From Bin25 sp965221765 (GTDB taxonomy: Bacteria > Bacteroidota > Bacteroidia > Flavobacteriales > Flavobacteriaceae): a stretch of 64,000 nucleotides of DNA. The first letter of the stretch is position 1. Each line of letters opens with the position of its first letter. The notes under the pieces were generated by a model. It had not been told where the DNA came from, did no database searches, and saw nothing but the letters and a program-made list of their open reading frames with translations. The translations under genes and the position numbers were made by a program. The DNA is taken from NCBI GenBank assembly GCA_965221765.1, contig OZ244911.1, positions 62,001 through 126,000 on the forward strand, written 5' to 3'. Shown here one piece after another: positions 46,570 to 55,315 of the stretch.

Positions 46570-48092
46570 TGATTCTTTATTAATGATTGGCCATCCATTA
46601 AATCTGGTTTTTTAATCCCTATCAAATCTAATACAGTTGGTGCGATATCCCCCAATATTCCAGATTTGACTTCTCTTTTTTTTGAATCCACCAAAATCAG
46701 TGGTACTGGATTGGTGGTGTGCGACGTATGGGGCGTGCCATCAGGGTTTTTCATGGTTTCACAATTACCATGATCGGCAATAATGATCGAACTATAATCT
46801 TCTTTTGTAGCAGCGTTGATAACGGATGCAACACAGGCATCGACCGTTTCACAGGCCTTGATAGCTGACGAAAGGACTCCTGTATGACCAACCATATCCG
46901 GATTGGCAAAATTGACGCAAATAAAATCAGGAAGTTTTTCATGAATATATTCAATCAACTGATCTCTTACTTGATAAGCACTCATTTGAGGTTGCAAATC
47001 ATAGGTCGCCACCTTCGGGGAAGGACAAATAATACGAGATTCCTTTTCAAAAGGTATTTCTTGACCTCCATTAAAAAAATAGGTCACATGTGGATATTTT
47101 TCTGTTTCTGCAATACGAAGTTGCGTTTTACCTTCTTTTGATAGTATCTCCCCCAATGTCTCTTTAATGTGTTGGCGATCAAACAATACCTTTATATTTT
47201 TAAATGAATCATCATAGTTTGTCATCGTGACAAAATAGAGATTCATCGGATTCATATCAAATGCATCGATAGCGTGTTGTGATAATACTAAAGTCAATTC
47301 TCTGCCTCTATCCGTCCGAAAATTAAAAAATAGGACCACATCACCTGATCGTATTTTACCAAGAGGTTGATCATTAGCATCTATTTTTACGATAGGGGGC
47401 AAAAATTCATCGGTGATGCCCTTGTTGTATTGCTGTTGAATCGTATTAGAAAAATCAGTCGTTATCATTCCTTGACCTTTAACCAATAAATCATATGCCT
47501 TTTGGATGCGTTCCCATCGATGGTCTCGATCCATAGAATAATAGCGACCGATAACCGAACAAAGTTCACCGACCGATTGATTCATAAATTTTTCTATGCG
47601 AGAAACAAAGCCTTTCCCTGATTTAGGATCAACATCTCGACCATCAGTAAAAGCATGTAATTTTATGTTTTGATGTCCTAGAGAGGTTATCGCATCCATC
47701 AATCCTTCCAAATGATCAATATGCGAGTGGACCCCGCCATCCGAAAGCAAACCCATCAAATGGATGGGTTTTTGATTTTTTTTAGCATACTCGATAGCTT
47801 GAATCAATATCGGATTTTCGATCAGTTGGTTGTTATTGATGGTCCTTGAGATTTTGGCTAAATCTTGATAAATAATCCTTCCAGCACCTAAATTCATGTG
47901 GCCGACTTCACTATTTCCCATTTGACCCTGGGGTAAACCAACATGCAATCCATCCGTACGAAGTATTGCATGGTTATATTTTTTATAGAGGCTATCAATA
48001 AAAGGCGTTTTAGCTAAATCAGGAGCCGATACCTTTTTATTAGGGGCTATTCCCCATCCATCCAAAATCATCAAAATAACTTTTTGACTCAT
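46566..48092 (-). CDS. gpmI: 2,3-bisphosphoglycerate-independent phosphoglycerate mutase
   Basis: A glycolytic enzyme interconverting 3- and 2-phosphoglycerate, 508 residues from ATG 48092 (MSQKVILMILDGWG; an upstream ATG at 48143 would add 17 residues not expected in the family). Metal and catalytic sites: LDGWGIAP, GQMGNSEVGHMNLGAGR with the phospho-Ser, HAFTDGRDVDPKSG, and C-terminal FANPDMVGHTG and ADHGNCE with HTSHTTNPVP. Complete. Divergent from rsgA. Confidence 0.95.
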   Translation of the reverse strand: MSQKVILMILDGWGIAPNKKVSAPDLAKTPFIDSLYKKYNHAILRTDGLHVGLPQGQMGNSEVGHMNLGAGRIIYQDLAKISRTINNNQLIENPILIQAIEYAKKNQKPIHLMGLLSDGGVHSHIDHLEGLMDAITSLGHQNIKLHAFTDGRDVDPKSGKGFVSRIEKFMNQSVGELCSVIGRYYSMDRDHRWERIQKAYDLLVKGQGMITTDFSNTIQQQYNKGITDEFLPPIVKIDANDQPLGKIRSGDVVLFFNFRTDRGRELTLVLSQHAIDAFDMNPMNLYFVTMTNYDDSFKNIKVLFDRQHIKETLGEILSKEGKTQLRIAETEKYPHVTYFFNGGQEIPFEKESRIICPSPKVATYDLQPQMSAYQVRDQLIEYIHEKLPDFICVNFANPDMVGHTGVLSSAIKACETVDACVASVINAATKEDYSSIIIADHGNCETMKNPDGTPHTSHTTNPVPLILVDSKKREVKSGILGDIAPTVLDLIGIKKPDLMDGQSLIKNQ

Positions 48093-48173
48093 TATACTTT
48101 TTGTAAAAGTAAATGTTTGACTTGCCTCTATTGCTTCATTCAATTGAAAAAATCAGATTATTTTGTGCTCTCC

Positions 48174-49100
48174 ATGCTACACGGTACTGTTTATAAATCG
48201 ACTGGCAAACATTATTGGGTAAATACTTCCAAAGGACTCTATAAATGTTATTTACCTGGGCGTCTTCATATTAAAAATCAAAATAGCCCTCATCCTATTT
48301 CAGTCGGAGATTGGGTTGATATTCAAATCTTAGAAAATCAATCGGATTTATTGGGAATCATTCATTCGAGACATCGTTCCAAAAATTTTCTTAGTCGAAA
48401 ATCTTCACTGCATCATCAAAAGCGACAAATTATTGCGAGCAATATTGATAATGCATTGGTTATTATCACATTAAAAACTCCCAAAACACATATTAAATTC
48501 ATTAATCGGTGTTTGGTGAATTTAGAATTTCAACAAATCAACAGTTGTTTAGTCTTTAATAAATTAGATATTTATAATGACCAACAACTGATCAAAGTAG
48601 ACCAATTAATGACTATTTACCGTAAAATTGGGTATCGGTGTTTTAAAGTATCTGCAAGAATGGGGTCAAATATCCAAAGTTTAAAACGTTTCATGTCAAA
48701 TAAACTTCATTTATTGATTGGTAATAGCGGTGTTGGTAAATCATCTTTAATCAATAGCATTAATCCTTCACTCAATCTCAAAACAGCCCATCTAACTTCA
48801 AAAACACATGTCGGGAGACATACCACAAGAAAGGTCGAAATATTTGAATTGGGTCATCATATTCGTATCATTGATACCCCTGGAATCAAAGGTTATGGAT
48901 TAATTGATATTCCAAAAAATGAAATTAAGCATCTGTTTCCTGAATTTCTAAAGCGACGAGCCCAGTGTAGTTATTCGGACTGTTGGCATATCAATGAACC
49001 CCATTGTTATGTTTTAAAGGCTGTTCACTCTGGAGAAATTGCCTCATCGAGATATAACAGTTATTTGAGTATGTTGCAAACAGATTCGAAGTATCGATAG
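48174..49100 (+). CDS. rsgA: Ribosome small subunit-dependent GTPase RsgA
   Basis: A circularly permuted GTPase that matures 30S ribosomes. The start at ATG 48174 (LHGTVYKSTGKHYWV) gives 308 residues. It has an OB-like N-domain (about 1-70), NKLDIY (G4) before the P-loop LLIGNSGVGKSSLINSI, HVGRHTTRKVEIFEL and IIDTPGIKGYG (G3). The C-terminal zinc site is CSYSDCWHINEPHC. It is followed by dtd with a 1-bp gap, so the two are co-transcribed. Confidence 0.94.
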   Translation: MLHGTVYKSTGKHYWVNTSKGLYKCYLPGRLHIKNQNSPHPISVGDWVDIQILENQSDLLGIIHSRHRSKNFLSRKSSLHHQKRQIIASNIDNALVIITLKTPKTHIKFINRCLVNLEFQQINSCLVFNKLDIYNDQQLIKVDQLMTIYRKIGYRCFKVSARMGSNIQSLKRFMSNKLHLLIGNSGVGKSSLINSINPSLNLKTAHLTSKTHVGRHTTRKVEIFELGHHIRIIDTPGIKGYGLIDIPKNEIKHLFPEFLKRRAQCSYSDCWHINEPHCYVLKAVHSGEIASSRYNSYLSMLQTDSKYR

Positions 49101-49101
49101 G

Positions 49102-49554
49102 ATGAGAATTGTTATTCAACGAGTAAGCCAGGCTTCGGTGAGCATAAACCATCTAGAGACACGTTCCATTGAAAAAGGACTCGTGGTCTTACTAGGGATA
49201 GAGCATAGAGACGATAATAGTGATGTTGATTGGCTAGTTAATAAATTAGTCCAACTTCGCATCTTCAGTGATTCATCGAATAAAATGAATCGGTCTTTAT
49301 TAGATGTCCATGGCGAATTGCTCATTATCAGTCAATTTACTTTAATAGCTTCAACCAAAAAAGGAAATAGACCCTCTTTTATTGGCGCTGCCAATCCCGC
49401 ATTGGCCATTCCATTATACGAACGTTTTATTGAATTAGCCGATGGTGTATTACCTGGAAGAGTTTCACACGGTGAATTTGGTGCTGATATGAAAGTCCAT
49501 TTAATCAATGATGGTCCCGTGACCATTCTCATGGATTCTAAAAATAGAGAGTAG
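49102..49554 (+). CDS. dtd: D-aminoacyl-tRNA deacylase
   Basis: A 150-residue enzyme that removes D-amino acids from tRNA. Signatures are MRIVIQRVSQASV at the start, LLIISQFTLIASTKKGNRPSF with the SQFTL motif, and MKVHLINDGPVTILMDS with the GP-cis-Pro motif. Complete and normal length. Confidence 0.95.
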   Translation: MRIVIQRVSQASVSINHLETRSIEKGLVVLLGIEHRDDNSDVDWLVNKLVQLRIFSDSSNKMNRSLLDVHGELLIISQFTLIASTKKGNRPSFIGAANPALAIPLYERFIELADGVLPGRVSHGEFGADMKVHLINDGPVTILMDSKNRE

Positions 49555-49634
49555 GTATCCTTTTAGTTTCATAGCTAAATTCCTTAAAATATTACTAGAT
49601 TATCTGCTATTCGCCCACCGAAGCAATCTTCTAA

Positions 49635-49761
49635 TACCAATTTGCTTTCTGAATTATATGAAATTGATTTACTCTCATTATCGCTTTGAGAGACCAATTG
49701 TAGTTTAAAAAACAAAAAACATTTTATGAATTTAAAAAGTAATTCAAAATGCAACTTAGTA
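49635..49761. repeat. MITE-like 127-bp repeat, copy 2
   Basis: Same sequence and orientation as 34629-34756, differing only near the right end (AAAATGC against AAAAACGC). Inverted ends with outer TA. It lies in the 383-bp gap between dtd and the Fic gene, where nothing else was recognised. The near-identity of the two copies suggests recent activity. Confidence 0.8.
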
Positions 49762-49937
49762 TAAGAACATAATTTTTTCTTTATTATCCATATTCATCGG
49801 GGTAAATCGCGTTGGTGTCATTAAGCTTTTATGGTAAAGTCTTCTCTATCATTCCCCATGACATCATCCCCTACAAATCATTGATTGATTGAAATAGGTA
49901 GTATTTTTTACTCGTTTTTACTACTTGAATTAAAAAT

Positions 49938-51131
49938 ATGTATCAACCATTAAAGCCATATAATGATTTACCAAGACTTCCAATTCCTTTTGATTTTGAA
50001 AATAAAATAATAACAAAACAACTTATTCAATCCGTAGAGGCACTATCAAGTTTAAATGCTTCTGTAAAATTAACCCCAAATCCTGATGTCCTATTGAATA
50101 ATTTGAGTATTGCTGAAGCAAAAGATAGTTCTCAAATTGAAAATATCGTCACTACAAGTGATGATGTTTATAAAGCCATTTCATTAAAGAAAAAATTAAA
50201 CCAAGAAACTAAAGAGATTTTAAATTATAGAAATGCTTTGTGGAAAGGAATTGAAAGTCTCAAAAAAAGACCTTTATCTACGAACTCATTTGTAGAAATC
50301 GCTGATTTAATTAATGAACATACATCAGGGATTCGCAAAACACCTGGAACGACTCTTAAAAATCAAAAAGAAGAAGTTATATACACCCCACCTCAAGGAG
50401 AAGATGTGATACGAGACTTACTAAAAAATATAGAAAATTTCATTCATTATGATACCGATGATTTACATCCTTTAATTAAAATGGGAATCCTCCATTATCA
50501 ATACGAGTCGATACATCCTTTTTATGATGGTAACGGCCGTTCTAGTCGTATTTTGAATATCCTTTACTTATTAGAAAAAAAAGTCATAGATCATCCATCA
50601 CTGTATTTAAGTCGGTATCTTTTAAAGCATCGAGATCACTATTATAAGGGACTTCAAGGGGTACGAAATCATCACCATTGGAATGATTGGATATTATTTA
50701 TGTTAAAAGCAGTTGAAGAAACGACTATATATAATTGCCAACAAATCAGCCAAATCAATCGAATGATGGATGATACCAAAATCTTACTTCATCGAGTGCT
50801 TAAAAAGAATATAGATATCGATCGTTTTACAACTATCCTTTATACCCAACCTTATTCTAGACCGAGCCATTTTTTGAATGGCGATATCAAGAATATTAGA
50901 ACCGTCAATTCCTATCTAAATAAACTCCATCAAATCGGGTTTCTAAAAAAAGAAAAGACCGTATTTGGATCTATCTATTTAAATCAATCCTTATCTCATA
51001 TTTTGGAACAAAAGCCATTCCATCCAAATCTTTTGAATTTATTGAATCAATATGAATGTAAATATGCCCCGATTATTAATGAAGAATTAAAAAAGACAGC
51101 ATCACATGAATATGAAAATATAGAAAAGTAA
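49938..51131 (+). CDS. Fic-family AMPylase (class II, N-terminal inhibitory helix)
   Basis: A 397-residue protein. The Fic motif is complete: SIHPFYDGNGRSSRILN near residue 192 with the catalytic His. An N-terminal Fic_N domain carries AKDSSQIENIVTTSDDVY, where SSQIEN fits the (S/T)xxxE(G/N) inhibitory motif, so the enzyme is probably autoinhibited. A winged-helix-like C-terminus follows (about 300-380). Such proteins transfer AMP to protein targets; the target is unknown. It stands alone on the plus strand next to decayed modification genes, in an island with MITE and IS remnants. Confidence 0.92.
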   Translation: MYQPLKPYNDLPRLPIPFDFENKIITKQLIQSVEALSSLNASVKLTPNPDVLLNNLSIAEAKDSSQIENIVTTSDDVYKAISLKKKLNQETKEILNYRNALWKGIESLKKRPLSTNSFVEIADLINEHTSGIRKTPGTTLKNQKEEVIYTPPQGEDVIRDLLKNIENFIHYDTDDLHPLIKMGILHYQYESIHPFYDGNGRSSRILNILYLLEKKVIDHPSLYLSRYLLKHRDHYYKGLQGVRNHHHWNDWILFMLKAVEETTIYNCQQISQINRMMDDTKILLHRVLKKNIDIDRFTTILYTQPYSRPSHFLNGDIKNIRTVNSYLNKLHQIGFLKKEKTVFGSIYLNQSLSHILEQKPFHPNLLNLLNQYECKYAPIINEELKKTASHEYENIEK

Positions 51132-51171
51132 GGGATTTATGTATTTATGTATTTAGTTATACTACTCAATT

Positions 51172-51327
51172 TCATTTTAAATTATTTTTATGGTTATTAA
51201 AAGGCTTTTTAGAAGTTGACATTAATGTTTTCGCTAAATCTTTAACTTGTAAATGCAATTCTAAAGAAATATTTTCATGGTTTGGTACTTCCTCAGAAGG
51301 AAGTTTTTTACCAAGTTGTCTTGTCAT
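51172..51327 (-). CDS. Small hypothetical protein (51 aa)
   Basis: A polar helical peptide (TRQLGKKLPSEEVPNHENIS, then LELHLQVKDLAKTLMSTSKK). Its ATG is 2 bp after the stop of the 51330-51803 gene, so the two could be co-translated. I do not recognise it. It could be a regulator or antitoxin-like partner. Confidence 0.4.
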   Translation of the reverse strand: MTRQLGKKLPSEEVPNHENISLELHLQVKDLAKTLMSTSKKPFNNHKNNLK

Positions 51328-51329
51328 GA

Positions 51330-51803
51330 TTAAATATTTTGCTTAAAAGTTTTAACTGCTTTTCCATAAACTATTAATTGTCTGCAAAGTCGTTTTCTTA
51401 TTTCGATAGTTTGATGTAGTATTGAGTAAGTGGATTCAGTATGAAGTCGAAACTTCATTGCTCTATAATGCTGAGCACTATCACGTCTATCTTCAATTTC
51501 ACCAATGTTTTTTCCATTTAAATTAGAAAAGAAAATAACTTTTTGATCATCCATTTGATGTTCATTTCTTGCTTTTGAGTTATTAACCGCAATATTTGCA
51601 GTTAAATTATTGATACCATCATCCTTGTGGAAAACATGAAAAACTTTGTCATTAATATCTGTTTTATTGGTGTCACCAATGAATATGCTTAAATATTTTG
51701 CGTTCCCACCATCAAATAACCCCTTATCTAAAAAAGCACTCAATATGTTTTCGTTAGACAATTCTTTTTTCAACTTTCTCCTTGACCTAAAGTATATGGC
51801 CAT
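51330..51803 (-). CDS. Hypothetical protein fused in frame to the Dam remnant tail
   Basis: A 157-residue frame. Its first residues (SRRKLKKELSNEN) overlap the end of the Dam methylase remnant in another frame. The rest (KYLSIFIGDTNKTDINDKVF, DDGINNLTANIAVNNSKARN, FFSNLNGKNIGEIEDRRDSA) is not recognised. Its position after a methylase suggests a cognate restriction enzyme fragment, but no nuclease motif is visible. The start is uncertain because of the decay upstream. Confidence 0.45.
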   Translation of the reverse strand: MAIYFRSRRKLKKELSNENILSAFLDKGLFDGGNAKYLSIFIGDTNKTDINDKVFHVFHKDDGINNLTANIAVNNSKARNEHQMDDQKVIFFSNLNGKNIGEIEDRRDSAQHYRAMKFRLHTESTYSILHQTIEIRKRLCRQLIVYGKAVKTFKQNI

Positions 51804-52600
51804 CCCATTTCGATGATTTTAAAATCGGAATACCATTCTCTTATTGGTGTACAATCGTTATAGGACAAAATAAAACCCCTCTTTGTGTTCATGTAATAGT
51901 TCTCTGAGTAAATCATGTCTGAATCCTTTGTGGTGAATTGGAAAATTTCTTTGGGGATAAATACCTTTAAACATTTGACGATCTCCTTCAAGAAAATAAG
52001 GTGGATCGCAGTGGTACGATGTTTTGATATTGTTTTTTCAAAAGAACCTTGTTTTACTTTTAAACGAGGACATCAAAACCGTCTCACTTTTTCAACCAAT
52101 CTTTTAAACCTTCGATCATCTTTATATATTTTAGAAATCCATCCTAAAAATCCCGGCCCATAGGATAAATTATGATTAAACCAATCATGAGCTGCTAACT
52201 CTAAGTTATTTTCAATTAAAACATTGTTGATCCAATGTTCTTTTAATCTCGATTTCACTTGATTATAATTTTCTTGGGTTGGATTCCATTTCGATATTCG
52301 ATCAGCCAATGTGATAGGCATTCTTAATTGAATTTTCCAATAATTACATAAAATATCAAATAAATCATACCCTTGAACTTTCATGTTTAATGTATTAGCA
52401 CAAGCTATTTCAACACTTCCACCACCAATAAACGGCGAAACCAATTGTTGAATACTTGTTGGTATTTGCTCTACAACAAATCCTACCGCTAAACTTTTAC
52501 CCCCAGCGTATCGAATCGGAAGATTCTGATAGCGACCATAGCGGTACTTCCCTTTACTCTTTAAAGCATCAACAAATGAAGTTTTAATGCTTTGATTCAT
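51770..52600 (-). pseudogene. DNA adenine methylase (Dam/MT-D12 type), frameshifted
   Basis: The first frame (52600-52073) has IRYAGGKSLAVGFVVEQI (motif X/I) and VSPFIGGGSVEIACA. The catalytic motif DPPY occurs after a frame change near 52020 (HCDPPYFLEGDRQMFKGIYP), and the C-terminus GFILSYNDCTPIREWYSDFK with WPYTLGQGES lies in yet another frame, ending at 51770. At least two breaks, so no active enzyme is made as it stands. The family methylates adenine, usually in GATC-like sites. Confidence 0.78.
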
Positions 52601-52739
52601 GGTGTAATAAGCTCTTGATAAGACAGTTTTTTACCAAGGTTTTTTTGATTCAGTCCTTTACCTTAGCGGAAATCCAAAGTTTTAGTTCAAGATCTTAGAC
52701 AGTCATTTGAGTATGGAATTCGCAAGAAATTAGTTTATT

Positions 52740-53050
52740 CAATTTCGAACTGTTGATCACGTATCCGAGTATTTTTAGATATCATTTCTTGAACCTCGTC
52801 ATTAATTAGTTCTTGAAAATAAGGATTAACCTTAGGGTCTTTCTTCTATCGATACTCATAACATATATTTCGCGATTTTCACTGATGCTAAATAGTAAAG
52901 TACGCATACCACCCGATTTCCCTGTAGCTCCCTTTGTCCCAACTCTGATTCTATATACAGGTTTTGATAATCGCTTATTAGATTTTGTGTTAATAGGATT
53001 GATTTTAATTGTTCTTGAACTAGTGGGGATCGGTATACTGTATAATTTCT
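52740..53050 (-). pseudogene. RelE-like toxin remnant
   Basis: One minus-strand frame reads VYRIRVGTKGATGKSGGMRT then LLFSISENREIYVMSIDRRK, which follows the RelE/HigB pattern (YKIR...GKSGG-R...YLLSIYDK). After a shift it continues VNPYFQELINDEVQEMISKN. No intact start was found; the N-terminal part is scrambled near 53000-53050. It follows two short overlapping frames that may be its partners. Confidence 0.5.
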
Positions 53051-53267
53051 AAAAGATCGGATCACGTTCAAAAGTGATGTCACCTTTCAAATGCGCTTTA
53101 ACTTCACCAAGATGTTTTAAAAGTTCTCCACTAAACTCAAGGTCTTCTTGTTTAGATATTTCTATCGTCGCTTCAAGTAAAAATTCATCTAAATATTTGA
53201 TAAACTTTCGCTGATCCTGACTATAAAGGTGTATGATGTGGGTTTCTTTTTGATTAGGGATTGCCAT
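53049..53267 (-). CDS. Short hypothetical protein, possible toxin-antitoxin partner
   Basis: A 72-residue product from ATG 53267 (MAIPNQKETHIIHLYSQDQR, then KFIKYLDEFLLEATIEISKQ). It is helical and acidic and resembles no family I know. Its start lies inside the end of another short frame (53254-53409), and it ends just before the RelE-like remnant, which is the typical layout of a small regulatory operon. Confidence 0.4.
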   Translation of the reverse strand: MAIPNQKETHIIHLYSQDQRKFIKYLDEFLLEATIEISKQEDLEFSGELLKHLGEVKAHLKGDITFERDPIF

Positions 53268-53409
53268 TGTTAAATTCATGAATATTATCACTGAGTGAAA
53301 TGACACTATCACGAGTCGCTAACTCCATTTCTGTCCCCTCAAACAAAGAGACATAATGAGAAAGTATCTTTCTCTTTTCTTTTGGAATTTTCACCAATAA
53401 AATATTTTT
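53254..53409 (-). CDS. Short frame ahead of the RelE-like module
   Basis: The frame reads NILLVKIPKEKRKILSHYVS, LFEGTEMELATRDSVISLSD, NIHEFNNGNP. It has a coding-like composition but no ATG, only a TTG near 53409. It overlaps the next gene by 14 nt. It could be the end of a larger lost gene. Confidence 0.3.
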   Translation of the reverse strand, partial: KNILLVKIPKEKRKILSHYVSLFEGTEMELATRDSVISLSDNIHEFNNGNP

Positions 53410-53884
53410 CAAAACACTTTTTGTACGAAGTTAATCAAATGTGAATCTTCGAATTCTTTATTGTCATCGAACTTACCTATACGCAAGTTTATCCCTTTGC
53501 CCCATTAATCAACATAAGGTTCCCCTCAAGGCGTTAACTTGTTTTAAACAGCTTGAAATATTCTTCCATTTGGTCGGTTCTTTGAGATATTTGGAAGTGA
53601 TCTCTCAATGTTCCATCAGTTCGTTTAACCCCACATAGGGCTCGGTGGTTCGCCTTACTTGTTAAAGTCTCTCCATTTATTTCGTCTGTAGTGCAAAGCC
53701 CCCCCCCAATGGAAGTCCGTGCGGGTGATTTTTTCAGTTAGTAGAGCCCCCGTCGGTTTTCCATAAAGCCATGCACGTGAACTCCTTTCATCCATTTTGG
53801 GGGAATGTCCTAGTTGTGCTCATGATTTGGATCGTTTCAAAACGAGTTTGAACTACCAACGATCCTATTATAGAATCTTTTTTC
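53410..53884. other. Remnant DNA with a C9 tract
   Basis: About 475 bp with no intact gene. It contains nine C at 53699-53707. A minus-strand stretch GVKRTDGTLRDHFQISQRTD looks formerly coding but is not assignable. Confidence 0.35.
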
Positions 53885-54580
53885 TAAGGTTCCACTACGA
53901 AAGCTGTGCGTAGAATTTGAAATCGCCATTAAAAAACAAGACACCTAGCTGCTCTAAAATTTTCGAATGTTCGATCCCCTCGGTCAATGACCTTGATTTC
54001 TTGAATTCTAAGATGCCATCGCTCGGCTTTTGTATGGGACTGTGAGTAACATAAAGCACGACCAAACACCTTGAAAATGGTTTGAAGTCCTCTTAGCCCC
54101 CTGACATACTTCTTGGATGCCGAATGGGATGACAATATCTATCCAAAGTTGGAGATATGTTGAGGGCTCCTTCTAGATGCTTGATTCGAAAAGAGATTTA
54201 AAGTTCTCTTTGTGTTTCCAAACGCGTCGGACCTCTCCATAACTTTCTGATGCTTTTTGAAAGACTTCTTTTTTTTCGGTTTGGTTATTGTCGTTTTTCA
54301 GGATAGCCAACCGAGCGTTTTTGAGCACCGCATGTCTTTTGACTTCCCTTCGTCTTACTTGATCGATGGCCTTGTTGAGATATGGCATCCCATGAAACCG
54401 ATCATGAACCAAGGTGACCTTAAGCAGTCATTCTTGGGTAGATTAGTTATCAGGCCACCAATAGGTGATACATCAACATTAATCGAATGCTTGTATCGTT
54501 AACAAAAATGTCATCGATTGGCCATGAATCGCCAATCTTCAAGATCCACTCAGAAAATGGCCAAAGTTTTTTCATAAAGA
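53885..54580 (-). pseudogene. ISL3-family transposase relic
   Basis: Minus-strand fragments in family order: VNDTS region near 54490, then VHDRFHGMPYLNKAIDQVRR (54412-54350), EVKRHAVLKNARLAILKND, VWKHKENFKSLFESS, and after breaks SHTKAERWHLRIQEIKVID and RGDRTFENFRAARCLVF, ending FFNGDFKFYAQLS. These correspond to the central DRFH block and the C-terminal AER...IK...RG-R block of IS204/IS1001/IS1165 transposases. Strongly decayed, without recognisable ends. Confidence 0.72.
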
Positions 54581-55315
54581 GTGAATTAATGAACCAAAAG
54601 TAAAACCATCCATAACTTTCGTAGTAGAACCATTTTTATTAGATGGATTGGAGCCTCAATCATACGCTTTAAAACCTCTCCTCTGCTTTTATCATTATTT
54701 GTTGCTTGGATTTATGTTGAATGGTTAGAACTTGAATCAATTTTAGATTCTTCAATAGTTCGAGTAGTTGTTTTTTCCATTTTTTTATTTAATTAGAAGC
54801 ACAATATTAGAAGTTTAGATAAAGAGATAGTGATTGGTTATAACTCGAAAATGGATTGATGTTTAAAAAGCATTAATTTAGGGTCTTAAAATGCTGGAAA
54901 CTAAAACTAGTAAAAAGCTGGTAGAGAGGGGAGGTATCAACTCAGGCTATCAATCCAAGATAAGAGTAGGTCAAAAAGTGGAGTAGGAAGGTTGGTATCA
55001 GCTTTGATTACGCATAAAAAACTTGCTTAAATTGTCCACATTTGATGATTAGAAGAATGTACCAATGATGAATACACGTGTATTTCGAATAATCGAAAAA
55101 AGACGTTTCAAGTAGATAAAAGAGAATAAAATGGTGCTTGATTCTTATTCAGTAAAGTCAAAAAATGGAATGACATAAAAACTCAAGTATAACAAGACAA
55201 CTTGTGTTGTCTTCAATCTACTCACTCGCAACAAAAACTACTTTATAATTCAATGTGTATAGGATATTGTTGATTTTTATTCATAACTTCGGAATACTAT
55301 TGGTGGTCACGGTAT
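54581..55315. other. Intergenic region before valS 3' end
   Basis: About 735 bp. I see no intact gene, RNA or repeat. It is rich in stops in all frames and is probably further remnant DNA. Confidence 0.4.

Noticed and set aside
52813..53052. Plus-strand hydrophobic frame
   Set aside because: Antisense to the RelE-like remnant, which has a clear GKSGG signature; the hydrophobic look comes from antisense reading.
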